Assembly: GCA_010092885.1 (NCBI GenBank)
Contig: JAADYX010000381.1
Span: forward strand, 1-64,000
Origin: Chloroflexota bacterium
GTDB lineage: Bacteria; Chloroflexota; Anaerolineae; Aggregatilineales; UBA3940
Reading direction: 5' to 3'
Length of the DNA: 64,000 bases
Shown here: positions 43,694-52,388 of the stretch, one piece after another
Numbering within the stretch: position 1 is the stretch's first letter
How the letters are laid out: every line of letters begins with the position of its first letter
The notes under the pieces: model-generated
Database searches by the model: none
What the model saw: the letters and a program-made list of their open reading frames with translations, nothing else
What the model was told of the DNA's origin: nothing
Translations under genes and position numbers: made by a program

Positions 43694-44376
43694 CAACGGT
43701 ACTCTTGGTTGACGACGAACAGAACATCATCGAATTGGCGCGCATGTATCTCGAGCAGGAAGGCTACTCCATTCTGGAGGCCGGTGACGGGGTAACTGCC
43801 CTGGATATGATTCTCGGGGATGAGCCGGATCTGGTTGTGCTCGATCTGATGCTGCCTGAGCTGGATGGGTGGGAAGTCTGCAAGCAGACACGTGCCAAGT
43901 CCGATGTGCCCATTCTGATGCTGACGGCCCGCGATGATGATATCGACAAGATCGTGGGGCTGGAACTGGGTGCAGACGACTACATGACCAAACCCTTCAA
44001 CCCGCGGGAATTGGTCGCACGCATTAAGGCTATCCTGCGCCGGGTGGGTGGTAATGCTCGCGCAGATGAGACCCGTGAGACGCTGACCGTGGGCGATATT
44101 GAGTTGGATCCGGGCGGACGAGAGGCTGTCGCCAACAATACCACGCTTGACCTGAGAGCCAAAGAGTTCGATCTGCTGCATGTCCTGATGGAAAACGAGG
44201 GACTTGCTTTAAGTCGGGAGAAACTTCTGAGCCTCGCGTGGGGTTTCGATTTTTACGGGCAGACACGCACGGTTGATGTCCATGTGGCGCATCTGCGTAA
44301 GAAACTGGCTGATGCCAACAGCAGCGTGGAAATCGAGACGGTGTGGGGTGTCGGGTACAAACTCAATGCATCTTAG
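43690..44376 (+). CDS. OmpR-family response regulator, orphan
   Basis: 228 residues. The receiver is complete: Asp8-Asp9, phosphoacceptor Asp52 (LDLMLP), Thr79 and Lys101 (TKPF). A winged-helix output domain (about 130-228) carries LRAKEFDLLHVL and RTVDVHVAHLRKKL. No histidine kinase gene is adjacent; its kinase must be encoded elsewhere. Coupled to TPR protein B by ATGA. Likely regulates its own operon or envelope genes. Confidence 0.93.
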   Translation: MTTVLLVDDEQNIIELARMYLEQEGYSILEAGDGVTALDMILGDEPDLVVLDLMLPELDGWEVCKQTRAKSDVPILMLTARDDDIDKIVGLELGADDYMTKPFNPRELVARIKAILRRVGGNARADETRETLTVGDIELDPGGREAVANNTTLDLRAKEFDLLHVLMENEGLALSREKLLSLAWGFDFYGQTRTVDVHVAHLRKKLADANSSVEIETVWGVGYKLNAS

Positions 44377-44378
44377 GC

Positions 44379-44407
44379 TTGACAAATCCAATGTCACGCC
44401 GTATCCT
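44379..44407 (+). promoter_or_regulatory. Promoter upstream of the aro leader
   Basis: TTGACA, 17-base spacer, TATCCT, immediately after the regulator stop codon. Predicted transcription start near 44414. Confidence 0.6.
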
Positions 44408-44413
44408 GATGAA

Positions 44414-44603
44414 GTAGTAAGCAGCGTGCAAAGCGCCGAGAAGGGAACCCAGGCGTGAGAAGCCAAGGACCAAACGTCCTGTTTTCAAGCTATTATTATG
44501 GCCCGCTTGCGTGGAGGATTTCTCCGTCCGCCTGATGGCGGCTGCCTGCTGACAGCTAAGTGTGCAATGGCGCGGAGTTAAACTCCGCGCCTTTTTTGTT
44601 TTG
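44414..44603 (+). ncRNA. Structured leader or small RNA ending in a strong terminator, ahead of the aro operon
   Basis: About 190 bases between a promoter and an intrinsic terminator: 10-bp stem GGCGCGGAGT / ACTCCGCGCC (44569-44591), loop TAA, then TTTTTTGTTTTG. Earlier hairpins include AGGAC/GTCCT, GGAG/CTCC, CCGCC/GGCGG and GCTG/CAGC. A 27-codon frame (44498-44581, MARLRGGF at its start) ends with its TAA exactly in the terminator loop. It has no clear ribosome site and no run of Phe/Tyr/Trp codons, so classical amino acid attenuation is not shown. Could be an attenuator for aroH-aroF or an independent small RNA. Confidence 0.45.
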
Positions 44604-44623
44604 TTCTGTGGAAAGAGGTGACA

Positions 44624-44998
44624 ATGCGCGGTGTGAGGGGAGCAACCACAGCACCCACCAATACCAGACAAGCCATGCTGGACGCGACACGGGAACTGCT
44701 CGTGCGCCTTGTAGAGGAGAACGACATCCGCACGGAAGATATCGTCAGCATCTTTTTTACTGCGACAACGGATCTCAATGCTGTCCATCCGGCCCTTGCC
44801 GCCCGTCAGTTGATGGGCTGGACCTACCTGCCGCTGTTGTGTGCACAGGAGATCGCGGTGCCGAACAGCCTACCACGTACGATCCGAGTTTTAATCCACT
44901 GGAACACACCAAAAACGCACGACGAGATCAGACACGTGTACATCAACGGCGCAGAAGTACTGCGCCCCGATTTCGCAGGAAAGGAAGAACCGACATGA
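44624..44998 (+). CDS. aroH: Monofunctional chorismate mutase, AroH type
   Basis: 124 residues of the trimeric AroH family, distinct from the helical AroQ type. [13 protein letters not shown] (active-site Arg) opens it, with [18 protein letters not shown] and [19 protein letters not shown] as the conserved blocks. It converts chorismate to prephenate, the branch to Tyr and Phe. ATG 44624 has GAGGTGA before it. Overlaps aroF by ATGA. Confidence 0.95.
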   Translation: MRGVRGATTAPTNTRQAMLDATRELLVRLVEENDIRTEDIVSIFFTATTDLNAVHPALAARQLMGWTYLPLLCAQEIAVPNSLPRTIRVLIHWNTPKTHDEIRHVYINGAEVLRPDFAGKEEPT

Positions 44999-46008
44999 TC
45001 ATCGTGATGGAGCAGGGTGCCGCCGAGTCGGATCGCCAAGGGGTCATTGAGTGGGTCGAGGAACATGGCTTCCGGGTCCACATCTCAGAGGGTGAGGAGC
45101 GTACAATCATCGGTGTGATCGGCAACGACCGCCCCGTTGATCGCGATCAGGTTGCGCGACTGCCGGGTGTCGAACGTGTTGTGCCCGTGCTGGCCCCGTA
45201 TAAGCTGGCCAGTCTGGATATGCACCCCCAGCCGACAACGATTCCGCTCAATGGGAGGCAGGTAGGCGGCAGCCGGGTACTGGTCATTGCCGGGCCGTGC
45301 TCGGTGGAAAGCCGCGAACAGATCCTTGAAACCGCGCATGCGGTCAAGGAGGCCGGAGCAACCGCACTGCGAGGGGGCGCCTACAAACCCAGAACGTCGC
45401 CTTACAGCTTTCAGGGCCTTGGGGAAGAGGGTCTGGAGCTCCTGGCAGAAGCGCGCGAGGCGACCGGACTTCCAATCGTGACCGAGGTGATGGCTCCGGA
45501 GTTGGTCGAGCTGGTCGGGCAGTATGCTGACGTGTATCAGGTTGGGGCGCGCAACATGCAGAACTTCGCTCTGTTAAAGGCGGTGGGCAAAACAGACAAA
45601 CCTGTGCTGCTCAAGCGTGGGGCTTCCAATACGATGGAAGAATTGCTGATGGCCGCCGAGTACATACTGAGCAAAGGCAACCTGAATGTGATGTTGTGCG
45701 AGCGGGGCATCCGGACATTTGAACCGTACACACGCAATACATTTGATGTGAATGCCATCCCAGCATTGAAGATGCGCACCCATCTGCCAATCATCGCGGA
45801 TCCGAGCCATTCGACCGGACACTGGGAGCTGGTTGGTCCGGCGGCCCTGGCTGCGGTCGCTGCCGGTGCCGATGGTTTGATCATTGAGGTGCATCCACGC
45901 CCTGAGGAAGCACTGAGCGATGGACTGCAATCACTCAAACCGGATCGCTTCTCCGATCTGATGGGCCGGATGCGTGCGGTGGCTGAGGCCGTAGGGCGCA
46001 GCCTGTGA
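44995..46008 (+). CDS. aroF: 3-deoxy-7-phosphoheptulonate synthase (DAHP synthase, aroF-type)
   Basis: 337 residues of the AroA-beta/KDO8PS-like type I class. An N-terminal ferredoxin-like regulatory domain (about 1-70, [12 protein letters not shown]) precedes the TIM-barrel with [30 protein letters not shown] and [14 protein letters not shown]. It joins PEP and erythrose 4-phosphate, the first shikimate step; the N-terminal domain in relatives mediates feedback inhibition by aromatic amino acids. Start ATG 44995 overlaps aroH, and the stop overlaps aroA by GTGA. Confidence 0.97.
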   Translation: MIIVMEQGAAESDRQGVIEWVEEHGFRVHISEGEERTIIGVIGNDRPVDRDQVARLPGVERVVPVLAPYKLASLDMHPQPTTIPLNGRQVGGSRVLVIAGPCSVESREQILETAHAVKEAGATALRGGAYKPRTSPYSFQGLGEEGLELLAEAREATGLPIVTEVMAPELVELVGQYADVYQVGARNMQNFALLKAVGKTDKPVLLKRGASNTMEELLMAAEYILSKGNLNVMLCERGIRTFEPYTRNTFDVNAIPALKMRTHLPIIADPSHSTGHWELVGPAALAAVAAGADGLIIEVHPRPEEALSDGLQSLKPDRFSDLMGRMRAVAEAVGRSL

Positions 46009-47297
46009 GCACCCTCACTGTCTCGCGAACGCCGGCCCTGCGGGGGCGAATATCTGTGCCTGGCGACAAGTCAATCAGCCACCGGGCGCTGATCCTGGGG
46101 ATGCTGGCCGCGGGTGAAAACCGCGTGCGCGGCTGGCTCCCCGCAGGTGATACACTCGCCACGCTGGGGGCGGTGCGAGCTTTGGGAATCGATGTCCTGC
46201 GCGAGAATGAGACCAGCCTGCGCTTTCAGGGAGGGGGGCTGCGTGAACCTGCGGCCCCGCTCGACTGCGTGAATGCCGGAACGTGTATGCGGCTGCTGGC
46301 AGGTGCTCTCGTCGGGCAGACGTTCCCGTCTGTATTGGATGGATCGCCGCAGCTGCGCCGCCGCCCGATGGCACGCATCACAGGGCCGCTGCGTGCTATG
46401 GGGGCCTCAATCTCCGACACGGATGGGCGTGCACCCCTGCATATTGAACCGGCACCGCTGCACGGTCATGAGCACACACTCAGTGTTGCCAGCGCTCAGG
46501 TGAAGAGCGCGATCCTGCTGGCAGGTCTACATGCTGAGGGTGCGACGGTTGTTCATGAACCTGGACCCAGCCGCAACCATACGGAAGTGATGTTGCAAGC
46601 CATCGGGGCTGACTTAAAGGTCGATAAGCACACCGTGCACCTTGCTGCGGCACAGCCAAGGCTGGAACCGCTCGAGCTGGATGTACCGGGGGATATCTCC
46701 TCGGCGGCATTTGTGCTGGTCGCGGCGGCCTGTCTGCCCGGTTCGGATGTAGTGATCGAGCATGTCGGTTTGAACCCGACACGTACAGGCATCCTGGAGG
46801 TGCTGGCACGAATGGGATCCGACGTGGCGAGCACGGAGCGGGAAGAGTCAGGTGGTGAGCCTCTGGGCACGCTGCGCATCCGCGGTGGCGATCTGCGCGG
46901 TGTCAGTCTTGGTGGCGATCTGATAGTGCGGGCCATTGATGAACTGCCGGTCATCGCAGTGGCTGCAGCACAGGCAGCCGGGGAAACGCGAATCACCGTT
47001 GCTGCCGAACTGCGCGTCAAAGAGGTGGACCGGATCGCGGTGGTGGCACAGGAGCTGCGAAAATTGGGAGTGCAGGTCAGCGAGCAGCCAGATGGCATGG
47101 TCGTTGAAGGTGGCCATCCGCTCAAAGGGACAGCGGTAGACAGCCACGGCGATCATCGTATCGGTATGATGTTGGCCGTGGCTGGGCTGTTTGCTGAGGG
47201 CGAGACCCATATCCAGAATGCGGGCTGCATTGCGGATTCGTTCCCCGGGTTCGCCGCGACGTTGGCCGCACTTGGGGCGGAGGTGCGCACCGCATGA
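46005..47297 (+). CDS. aroA: 3-phosphoshikimate 1-carboxyvinyltransferase (EPSP synthase)
   Basis: 430 residues, GTG start overlapping aro[20 protein letters not shown] (substrate-binding Lys), the [11 protein letters not shown] motif and [11 protein letters not shown] show the EPSP synthase fold of two inside-out domains. It adds the enolpyruvyl group of PEP to shikimate 3-phosphate. In NAGTCMR the usual NAGTxxR glyphosate-site motif is kept, with Cys-Met in the variable positions. Ends with ATGA overlap with aroE. Confidence 0.97.
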   Translation: MSTLTVSRTPALRGRISVPGDKSISHRALILGMLAAGENRVRGWLPAGDTLATLGAVRALGIDVLRENETSLRFQGGGLREPAAPLDCVNAGTCMRLLAGALVGQTFPSVLDGSPQLRRRPMARITGPLRAMGASISDTDGRAPLHIEPAPLHGHEHTLSVASAQVKSAILLAGLHAEGATVVHEPGPSRNHTEVMLQAIGADLKVDKHTVHLAAAQPRLEPLELDVPGDISSAAFVLVAAACLPGSDVVIEHVGLNPTRTGILEVLARMGSDVASTEREESGGEPLGTLRIRGGDLRGVSLGGDLIVRAIDELPVIAVAAAQAAGETRITVAAELRVKEVDRIAVVAQELRKLGVQVSEQPDGMVVEGGHPLKGTAVDSHGDHRIGMMLAVAGLFAEGETHIQNAGCIADSFPGFAATLAALGAEVRTA

Positions 47298-48094
47298 CCA
47301 CACGTGCGGGGCTGCTCGGCTGGCCGGTTGAACACAGCATCTCACCGGTGATGCACAACGCGGCCTTCAGGGCGCTTGGGCTTAACTGGTCCTACGATCT
47401 GCTGCCGGTTGAACCGAGTCGCCTGCAGGCTGAAATCATGACCCTGCTAGAGGATGGCTATGTGGGCTTCAATGTCACGATCCCGCATAAGCAGCAGGTG
47501 CTTAACCTGCCCGGTGTGGAGCCTGAGCCGGCTGTGCAAACCCTCGGTGCAGCGAATACCCTTGTCCGGCAAGGCGATCGGCTGCGTGCCCACAACACTG
47601 ATTGGACTGGCTTCCGCGACGATCTGGAGGCGCATGACGTGCACCCCGCTGGTTGGGACTGCCTCGTGCTCGGTACGGGTGGATCCGCAGCGGCGGTGGC
47701 CTATGCGCTCCGACGGATGGCTGCGGCTTCGGTAACGTTTGTCAGCCGTAGCCCGGAAGGCAGGGCAGACACCATCGGCTACGCGGACCTGGACGATCAT
47801 CAGGCTGTGCGCCTGGTTGTCAACTGCACCCCGCTTGGTATGCATCCGCGTGTGGAAGGTTCCCCCTGGCCACAAAAACTCCCTCTGCCAGATTGTGCAG
47901 TCATCTATGACCTTGTCTACAATCCCGTTAGAACACAGTTAGTGGCACAGGCTGAAGCGGCTGGCCTGCGTGCCCTGTCCGGGCTAGGGATGCTGGTTCG
48001 GCAGGGTGCTGCGGCATTTGCACTGCGGACCGGTCAACAACCGCCACTGCCTGTGATGCTAAACGCTGCACAAACTGCACTGGGGGGGTCATGA
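47294..48094 (+). CDS. aroE: Shikimate dehydrogenase
   Basis: 266 residues. The substrate domain opens GWPVEHSISPVMHNAAF, with NVTIPHKQQVL (catalytic Lys) and NTDWTGF. The NADP-binding motif is VLGTGGSAAAVAYAL and the tail GLGMLVRQGAAAF. It reduces 3-dehydroshikimate to shikimate. Coupled to aroA and to the methyltransferase, both by ATGA. Confidence 0.96.
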   Translation: MTTRAGLLGWPVEHSISPVMHNAAFRALGLNWSYDLLPVEPSRLQAEIMTLLEDGYVGFNVTIPHKQQVLNLPGVEPEPAVQTLGAANTLVRQGDRLRAHNTDWTGFRDDLEAHDVHPAGWDCLVLGTGGSAAAVAYALRRMAAASVTFVSRSPEGRADTIGYADLDDHQAVRLVVNCTPLGMHPRVEGSPWPQKLPLPDCAVIYDLVYNPVRTQLVAQAEAAGLRALSGLGMLVRQGAAAFALRTGQQPPLPVMLNAAQTALGGS

Positions 48095-48765
48095 TATCTT
48101 TCTTTCGCACACGGATTCCGGGCATGCTGCAGAAACGCGTTTTTCCTGATTTTCATTCGCGTTTGCAGTGGGTAACGGACCGGACAGACTCATACAAAAT
48201 CATCATTGGAGCAGGCGGACACGCCCAAAGAGGGTGGGTTCGCTCAGAGATCGACGAACTGAATCTACTTGAGGAAGCGGACTGGGCAAAGTACTTTGAA
48301 CCGGGCCAGATCGATGCTATGGTGGCCGAGCATGTGTGGGAACACCTGACGCGAGAGCAGGGCCTTGAAGCCGCACGGCGCTGCTGTCAGTATCTCAAGC
48401 CGGGGGGGCACCTGCGGATCGCCGTGCCAGATGGTTTGCATCCGGAGGCCGCTTACATCGAATGGGTGAAGATCGACGGGGTCGGGCCTATGGCCGACGA
48501 TCACAAGGTGCTTTACACGTACCGGACACTCTCCGACCTGGTGAAGGAAGCGGGCCTAGTGCCCCGTTTGCTCGAATACTGGGATGAGGATGGAGTGTTC
48601 CACCAAAACCCTTGGGATCCGGACGATGGCTACATCAGCCGGACACCCCGCTTTGACTATCGCAGGCGGCATGGCATCGAACAGTATACCTCGCTGCTGA
48701 TCGATGCCGTCAAGCCGCTGTCAGGAAAGGATATAAGCAATGGAGCAGCAAGCAGCAATCGCTGA
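48091..48765 (+). CDS. SAM-dependent methyltransferase-like protein
   Basis: 224 residues of class I methyltransferase type. MVAEHVWEHLTREQG and CCQYLKPGGHLRIAVPDG are the type-11 motifs after the SAM site, and the N-terminal KIIIGAGGHAQRGW stands where the first Gly motif should be. Substrate unknown. It lies inside the aro operon, overlapping aroE by ATGA and tyrS by 26 bases, so an aromatic-related substrate is possible but not shown. Confidence 0.82.
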   Translation: MISFFRTRIPGMLQKRVFPDFHSRLQWVTDRTDSYKIIIGAGGHAQRGWVRSEIDELNLLEEADWAKYFEPGQIDAMVAEHVWEHLTREQGLEAARRCCQYLKPGGHLRIAVPDGLHPEAAYIEWVKIDGVGPMADDHKVLYTYRTLSDLVKEAGLVPRLLEYWDEDGVFHQNPWDPDDGYISRTPRFDYRRRHGIEQYTSLLIDAVKPLSGKDISNGAASSNR

Positions 48766-50038
48766 GAATTTGGTTGAGGAACTGCGCTGGCGTGGGTTGA
48801 TCAACGATGCAACCGAAGGCGCACTTGACGTGTTGGCCGAGCAGGCCGTTACAGCCTACATCGGGTTTGATCCCACGGCAGACAGTTTGCACGTTGGGTC
48901 GCTGGTTCCGATCATGACGCTGGTACATCTTCAACGCCATGGGCATACTCCCATTGCGCTGGTTGGGGGCGGCACCGGCATGATCGGCGACCCGAGTGGC
49001 AAGTCTAAAGAGCGCAGTCTCCTCGATGAGGAGACGCTTGCGCACAACCTGCGGAGTATTCGCGCACAGCTGGAGCGTTTTCTCGTCTTTGACGGCGTGA
49101 CCAATCCGGCCGTTATGCTCAATAACGGCGATTGGCTGGGCGAGCTCAACCTGATCGCCTTTCTGAGAGATGTGGGCAAGCATTTCACCGTCAACTACAT
49201 GATGGCCAAGGACTCAGTCAAGAGCCGGTTGAGCAGTGAAGAAGGCATCAGCTACACGGAATTCACATATATGCTCCTGCAAGCGTATGACTTCCTCGCG
49301 ATGTACCGCTCACACGGCTGCACCTTCCAATTCGGCGGGAGCGACCAGTGGGGCAACATCACCGCAGGCACGCAGTTGATCCGGCGGATGGACAGCGGCG
49401 AGGCTTACGGTGTCACCCTACCCTTGGTGACCACAGCCAGCGGAGTGAAATTCGGCAAGACGGAGGCGGGCACCGTCTGGCTGGATGCCGAGCGCACATC
49501 ACCGTTCCGGTTCTACCAGTTTTGGATCAATACCGCCGACGACGATGTGCTTGACTACTTGAAGTTCTTCACGCTGCTGAACTCCGAGGAGATCGATGAG
49601 CTTGCAGCCAGTCTCAGTGAGGAGCCGTGGAAGCGTGATGCACAGACTCGCCTGGCTGAAGAGGTCACACGGTTGGTACATGGTGATGATGCCCTCCAGC
49701 GCGCCCAACAGGCCACCGAAGTCCTGTTCGGTGGGGCGTCATTTGCGGATATGGACGCTGACGAACTCCTCGATATTTTCGCGGAGGTGCCTTCCAGTGA
49801 GGTGACCCCTGAGCAGTTGGAGGATGGGTACAGCATCGTTGATGCTTTCGTTGATGCGGACCTGGAAACATCCAAGAAGCGGACACGCCAACTGATCGAA
49901 AATGGCGGTGTGTATGTCAACAACGAACCCGTCGAGACCACTGATGCTGCGCTCCATCTGGCTGATGCTATTGATGGCCGCATCATTGTGCTGCGCAAGG
50001 GTAAGAAGAAGTACCATCTCATTCGGGTGATCGAATAA
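48740..50038 (+). CDS. tyrS: Tyrosyl-tRNA synthetase
   Basis: 432 residues, class I. HIGH-type signature LHVGSL (His51), tyrosine-pocket GFDPTADSLHVG, KMSKS variant KFGKT (about 237-241) and a C-terminal S4 RNA-binding domain (about 365-430: KKRTRQLIENGGVYVNNEPV). Charges tRNA-Tyr. Its start lies inside the methyltransferase gene with AAAGGA before it. The operon thus runs from DAHP synthase to the enzyme that consumes tyrosine. Confidence 0.97.
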   Translation: MEQQAAIAENLVEELRWRGLINDATEGALDVLAEQAVTAYIGFDPTADSLHVGSLVPIMTLVHLQRHGHTPIALVGGGTGMIGDPSGKSKERSLLDEETLAHNLRSIRAQLERFLVFDGVTNPAVMLNNGDWLGELNLIAFLRDVGKHFTVNYMMAKDSVKSRLSSEEGISYTEFTYMLLQAYDFLAMYRSHGCTFQFGGSDQWGNITAGTQLIRRMDSGEAYGVTLPLVTTASGVKFGKTEAGTVWLDAERTSPFRFYQFWINTADDDVLDYLKFFTLLNSEEIDELAASLSEEPWKRDAQTRLAEEVTRLVHGDDALQRAQQATEVLFGGASFADMDADELLDIFAEVPSSEVTPEQLEDGYSIVDAFVDADLETSKKRTRQLIENGGVYVNNEPVETTDAALHLADAIDGRIIVLRKGKKKYHLIRVIE

Positions 50039-50072
50039 GATTTGCGACCTGCCTGCCGACAAACTAATATCG

Positions 50073-50112
50073 ACACAGCATTTCGGGGATCTACGTCCCC
50101 GAAATGCTGTGT
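50073..50112. repeat. Perfect 17-bp stem-loop after tyrS
   Basis: Arms 50073-50089 and 50096-50112 are exact complements (ACACAGCATTTCGGGGA) with loop TCTACG. No T-run on either side. It sits 34 bases after the tyrS stop and 27 before the glycosyltransferase start, so it may act as a barrier between the aro and glycan units, or as an mRNA-stabilising element. Confidence 0.75.
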
Positions 50113-50139
50113 GGGACTGTATCGTATGATAAGGGCACT

Positions 50140-51309
50140 ATGATCGCCAACCAGGATTTTGTCATCCTCTCCACCCAAGATTGGGATGCCCTGCCAACCC
50201 GCAAGCATCGCTTTGCACGCCGTTGGGCACAGCAGGGCAACCGGGTGCTGTATATTGAGCAGCAGATGCACTGGGCAGGCTGGCTGGCGGATATCGGGAA
50301 TCAGTTCAGCCGGGCATGGTCCTTTCTGGAAAGCCCGCAAGAAGTAGAGCCGAATCTCTGGGTTTACACCCTGCCGCTGGTGCTTCCGTTCTTCCAAATG
50401 GTGGCCGCGATCAATACGGTCAACAACGCTTTCCTGCTGCCGGTCATCAAAAGGCAGACCGCCCGTCTTGGCTTTCACCATCCAATCCTGTGGGCGTACA
50501 CACCCCATTCAGCGGATTTCATCGGCCGGTTGGGCGAACGCCTCGCCGTCTATGAGTGCGTGGATGACTTCACCGCCTCGAAGGGACTCGTACATCCGGC
50601 GACAATCGGGCGGTTGGAGGAGCGCCTCATCAGACGGGTGGATCTACTCATCACGACGGCACCGGCGCTGCACGATCACAAATCGGACCATGCAAAACGG
50701 GCGGTGCTTGTCCCCAATGGTGTGGATGCCGACCACTTCGCACAGGCTGCTGACGACTTGCAGCCTGTACCGGCAGCCATGCGGGATCTGCCGCGGCCCG
50801 TGATAGGCTTTCTCGGGTCGTTAAACTACTGGATTGATACGGGTCTTTTGGGGCGCATCGCACGGGAGCATCCCGATTGGACAGTGGCACACGTCGGCCC
50901 GGTGGATATGCTGGCGGATATGTCGCCACTGCAAGGGCTGCCCAACGTCGCGCTGATCGGTCGGGTGCCCTATGCTCAGGTGCCCGATTATGTACGTGCA
51001 TTTGATGTCTGTGTAAACCCATACCATCTGGATGGAGTAGCTGAGCATTGCAGCCCATTGAAACTCTACGAGTACATTGCAACGGGCAAACCCGTTGTCT
51101 CCGTAGATATGCCCGAGGCCCGGCAGTTTGATGGGTTGATCGCTATCAGCCAGGATGCCGAGGATTTCGTGCGGTTGGTAGGCGAGGCTGCTGTACAGCA
51201 CGTCAACGGTACGCAAGCCCGCATTGAGGAAGCGCGCAAACATGACTGGGCACGCCGTTTTGAAGCCGTTGAGGCCGCACTGGCTGAGGTGCTGAGGGCG
51301 ACAGCATGA
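50140..51309 (+). CDS. Glycosyltransferase (GT4/GT-B-like)
   Basis: 389 residues. FVILSTQDWDALPTRKHRFA at the N-terminus, ECVDDF in the middle and SPLKLYEYIATGKPVVS in the C-terminal nucleotide-sugar domain (donor-binding EYxATGKP) mark a GT-B fold enzyme of the type found in polysaccharide loci (cf. YP..EYLA motif). Start at ATG 50140 after AAGGG; the frame extends into the stem-loop. First gene of the glycan cluster, with ATGA overlap to the next. Confidence 0.87.
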   Translation: MIANQDFVILSTQDWDALPTRKHRFARRWAQQGNRVLYIEQQMHWAGWLADIGNQFSRAWSFLESPQEVEPNLWVYTLPLVLPFFQMVAAINTVNNAFLLPVIKRQTARLGFHHPILWAYTPHSADFIGRLGERLAVYECVDDFTASKGLVHPATIGRLEERLIRRVDLLITTAPALHDHKSDHAKRAVLVPNGVDADHFAQAADDLQPVPAAMRDLPRPVIGFLGSLNYWIDTGLLGRIAREHPDWTVAHVGPVDMLADMSPLQGLPNVALIGRVPYAQVPDYVRAFDVCVNPYHLDGVAEHCSPLKLYEYIATGKPVVSVDMPEARQFDGLIAISQDAEDFVRLVGEAAVQHVNGTQARIEEARKHDWARRFEAVEAALAEVLRATA

Positions 51310-52010
51310 GCGGTGTGTTGATCATCGTGCCTGCTTACAACGAGGAAGAAAGCCTCCCTCGGGTGATAAGCGCAGTCCGTCAGTCGGTACCCCACGCTGA
51401 GATCGCTGTTATCAATGATGGCTCCACCGACGCCACCGCGCGGGTGGCTGCCGAGTGTAGTGTGGTTGTGCTCAACCAACCCTACAATCTGGGGATTGGT
51501 TCCACCATGCAGACAGGCTATATGTACGCCATGCAGCAGGGTTTTTCAGTAGCGGTGCAAGTCGATGGGGATGGCCAACATAATGCCGAGGAAATCCCCG
51601 TGCTGCTGGAAGCCCTGACCGAACCCGATGTGGACGTGGTTATCGGCTCGCGGTTTATGCATGAGGATGGATACCGTCCGCCTGCGATGCGCCGCCTGGG
51701 TATCGTGATCCTTTCCGGCATTCTCTCACTGGCAACCGGGCAGCGCATCACGGATCCGACGTCTGGCTTCCGGGCAGTCAACAAGCGTACGATCGCGTTC
51801 TACGCACAGGATTATCCCTTTGACTATCCAGAACCGGAGGCGATCATATTGCTGCACCGGGCAGGGCTGCGCATCCGCGAGGTACCTGTTCGCATGAGCG
51901 AACGGCTGGGTGGGCAGTCGTCGATCACACCGATGCGCTCCGCCTATTATATGATCAAAGTCGTTCTGGCCATCCTGATCAATTTACTCCGGCATCGGCC
52001 TGAGGTGTAA
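51306..52010 (+). CDS. Family 2 glycosyltransferase
   Basis: 234 residues, GT-A fold. VPAYNEEESLPRVI opening, INDGSTDAT, QVDGDGQHNAEEI (DxD-like metal site) and GSRFM. This is the dolichol-phosphate mannosyltransferase/polyprenyl-phosphate glycosyltransferase subtype. No membrane helices at the C-terminus. The adjacent DUF2304 gene is a frequent companion. Confidence 0.92.
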   Translation: MSGVLIIVPAYNEEESLPRVISAVRQSVPHAEIAVINDGSTDATARVAAECSVVVLNQPYNLGIGSTMQTGYMYAMQQGFSVAVQVDGDGQHNAEEIPVLLEALTEPDVDVVIGSRFMHEDGYRPPAMRRLGIVILSGILSLATGQRITDPTSGFRAVNKRTIAFYAQDYPFDYPEPEAIILLHRAGLRIREVPVRMSERLGGQSSITPMRSAYYMIKVVLAILINLLRHRPEV

Positions 52011-52014
52011 GTAT

Positions 52015-52386
52015 ATGCTCATTCCCTTTGACGCGCGTATCCATCTGCTTTCTATCGCTGGACCCCTGGTGATGATCCTGGTCGTCCTTGAGATGGTCCG
52101 CCGCCGCCGTCTGCGAGAGGACTATTCGCTGCTGTGGCTGGGCGCATTCGGCGTGATCATCGTGTTGGCCATTCTGCGTGATGCACTCCTGGAACGCATC
52201 GCGGCGATCATGGGCATCTATGAGGCTGCAAACGCCATGTTTGTTATCGGGTTTGCATTGCTCGTTCTTGTCCTTTTCCAGTTCTCAATCGTGATCACCC
52301 GGTTGGCTCGTGAGAACAAACAGGCTGCCCAGCATATCGCGCTGCTGACCCAACGCATCGCTGAGCTTGAGCGCAAGCTGGACTAG
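52015..52386 (+). CDS. DUF2304 membrane protein
   Basis: 123 residues. Three membrane helices (about 12-27, 40-55, 68-90) and a C-terminal coiled coil (about 95-123, LTQRIAELERKL). The DUF2304 family usually follows a GT2 gene as here, and may help anchor or regulate it; function unproven. Confidence 0.87.
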   Translation: MLIPFDARIHLLSIAGPLVMILVVLEMVRRRRLREDYSLLWLGAFGVIIVLAILRDALLERIAAIMGIYEAANAMFVIGFALLVLVLFQFSIVITRLARENKQAAQHIALLTQRIAELERKLD

Positions 52387-52388
52387 CT

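Noticed and set aside
43070-43696. 208-codon minus-strand frame over TPR protein B
   Set aside because: The plus-strand TPR repeats are convincing and coupled to neighbours; no motif on the other strand.
44414-44603. Considered as T-box leader, 6S RNA or SRP RNA
   Set aside because: No T-box antiterminator sequence, no convincing closing stem for 6S RNA, and no SRP GGAA/GCAG core; left as an unassigned leader or small RNA.
49555-50508. 317-codon minus-strand frame over tyrS and the first glycosyltransferase
   Set aside because: It runs through the perfect stem-loop and two well-supported genes; its composition is an antisense artefact.
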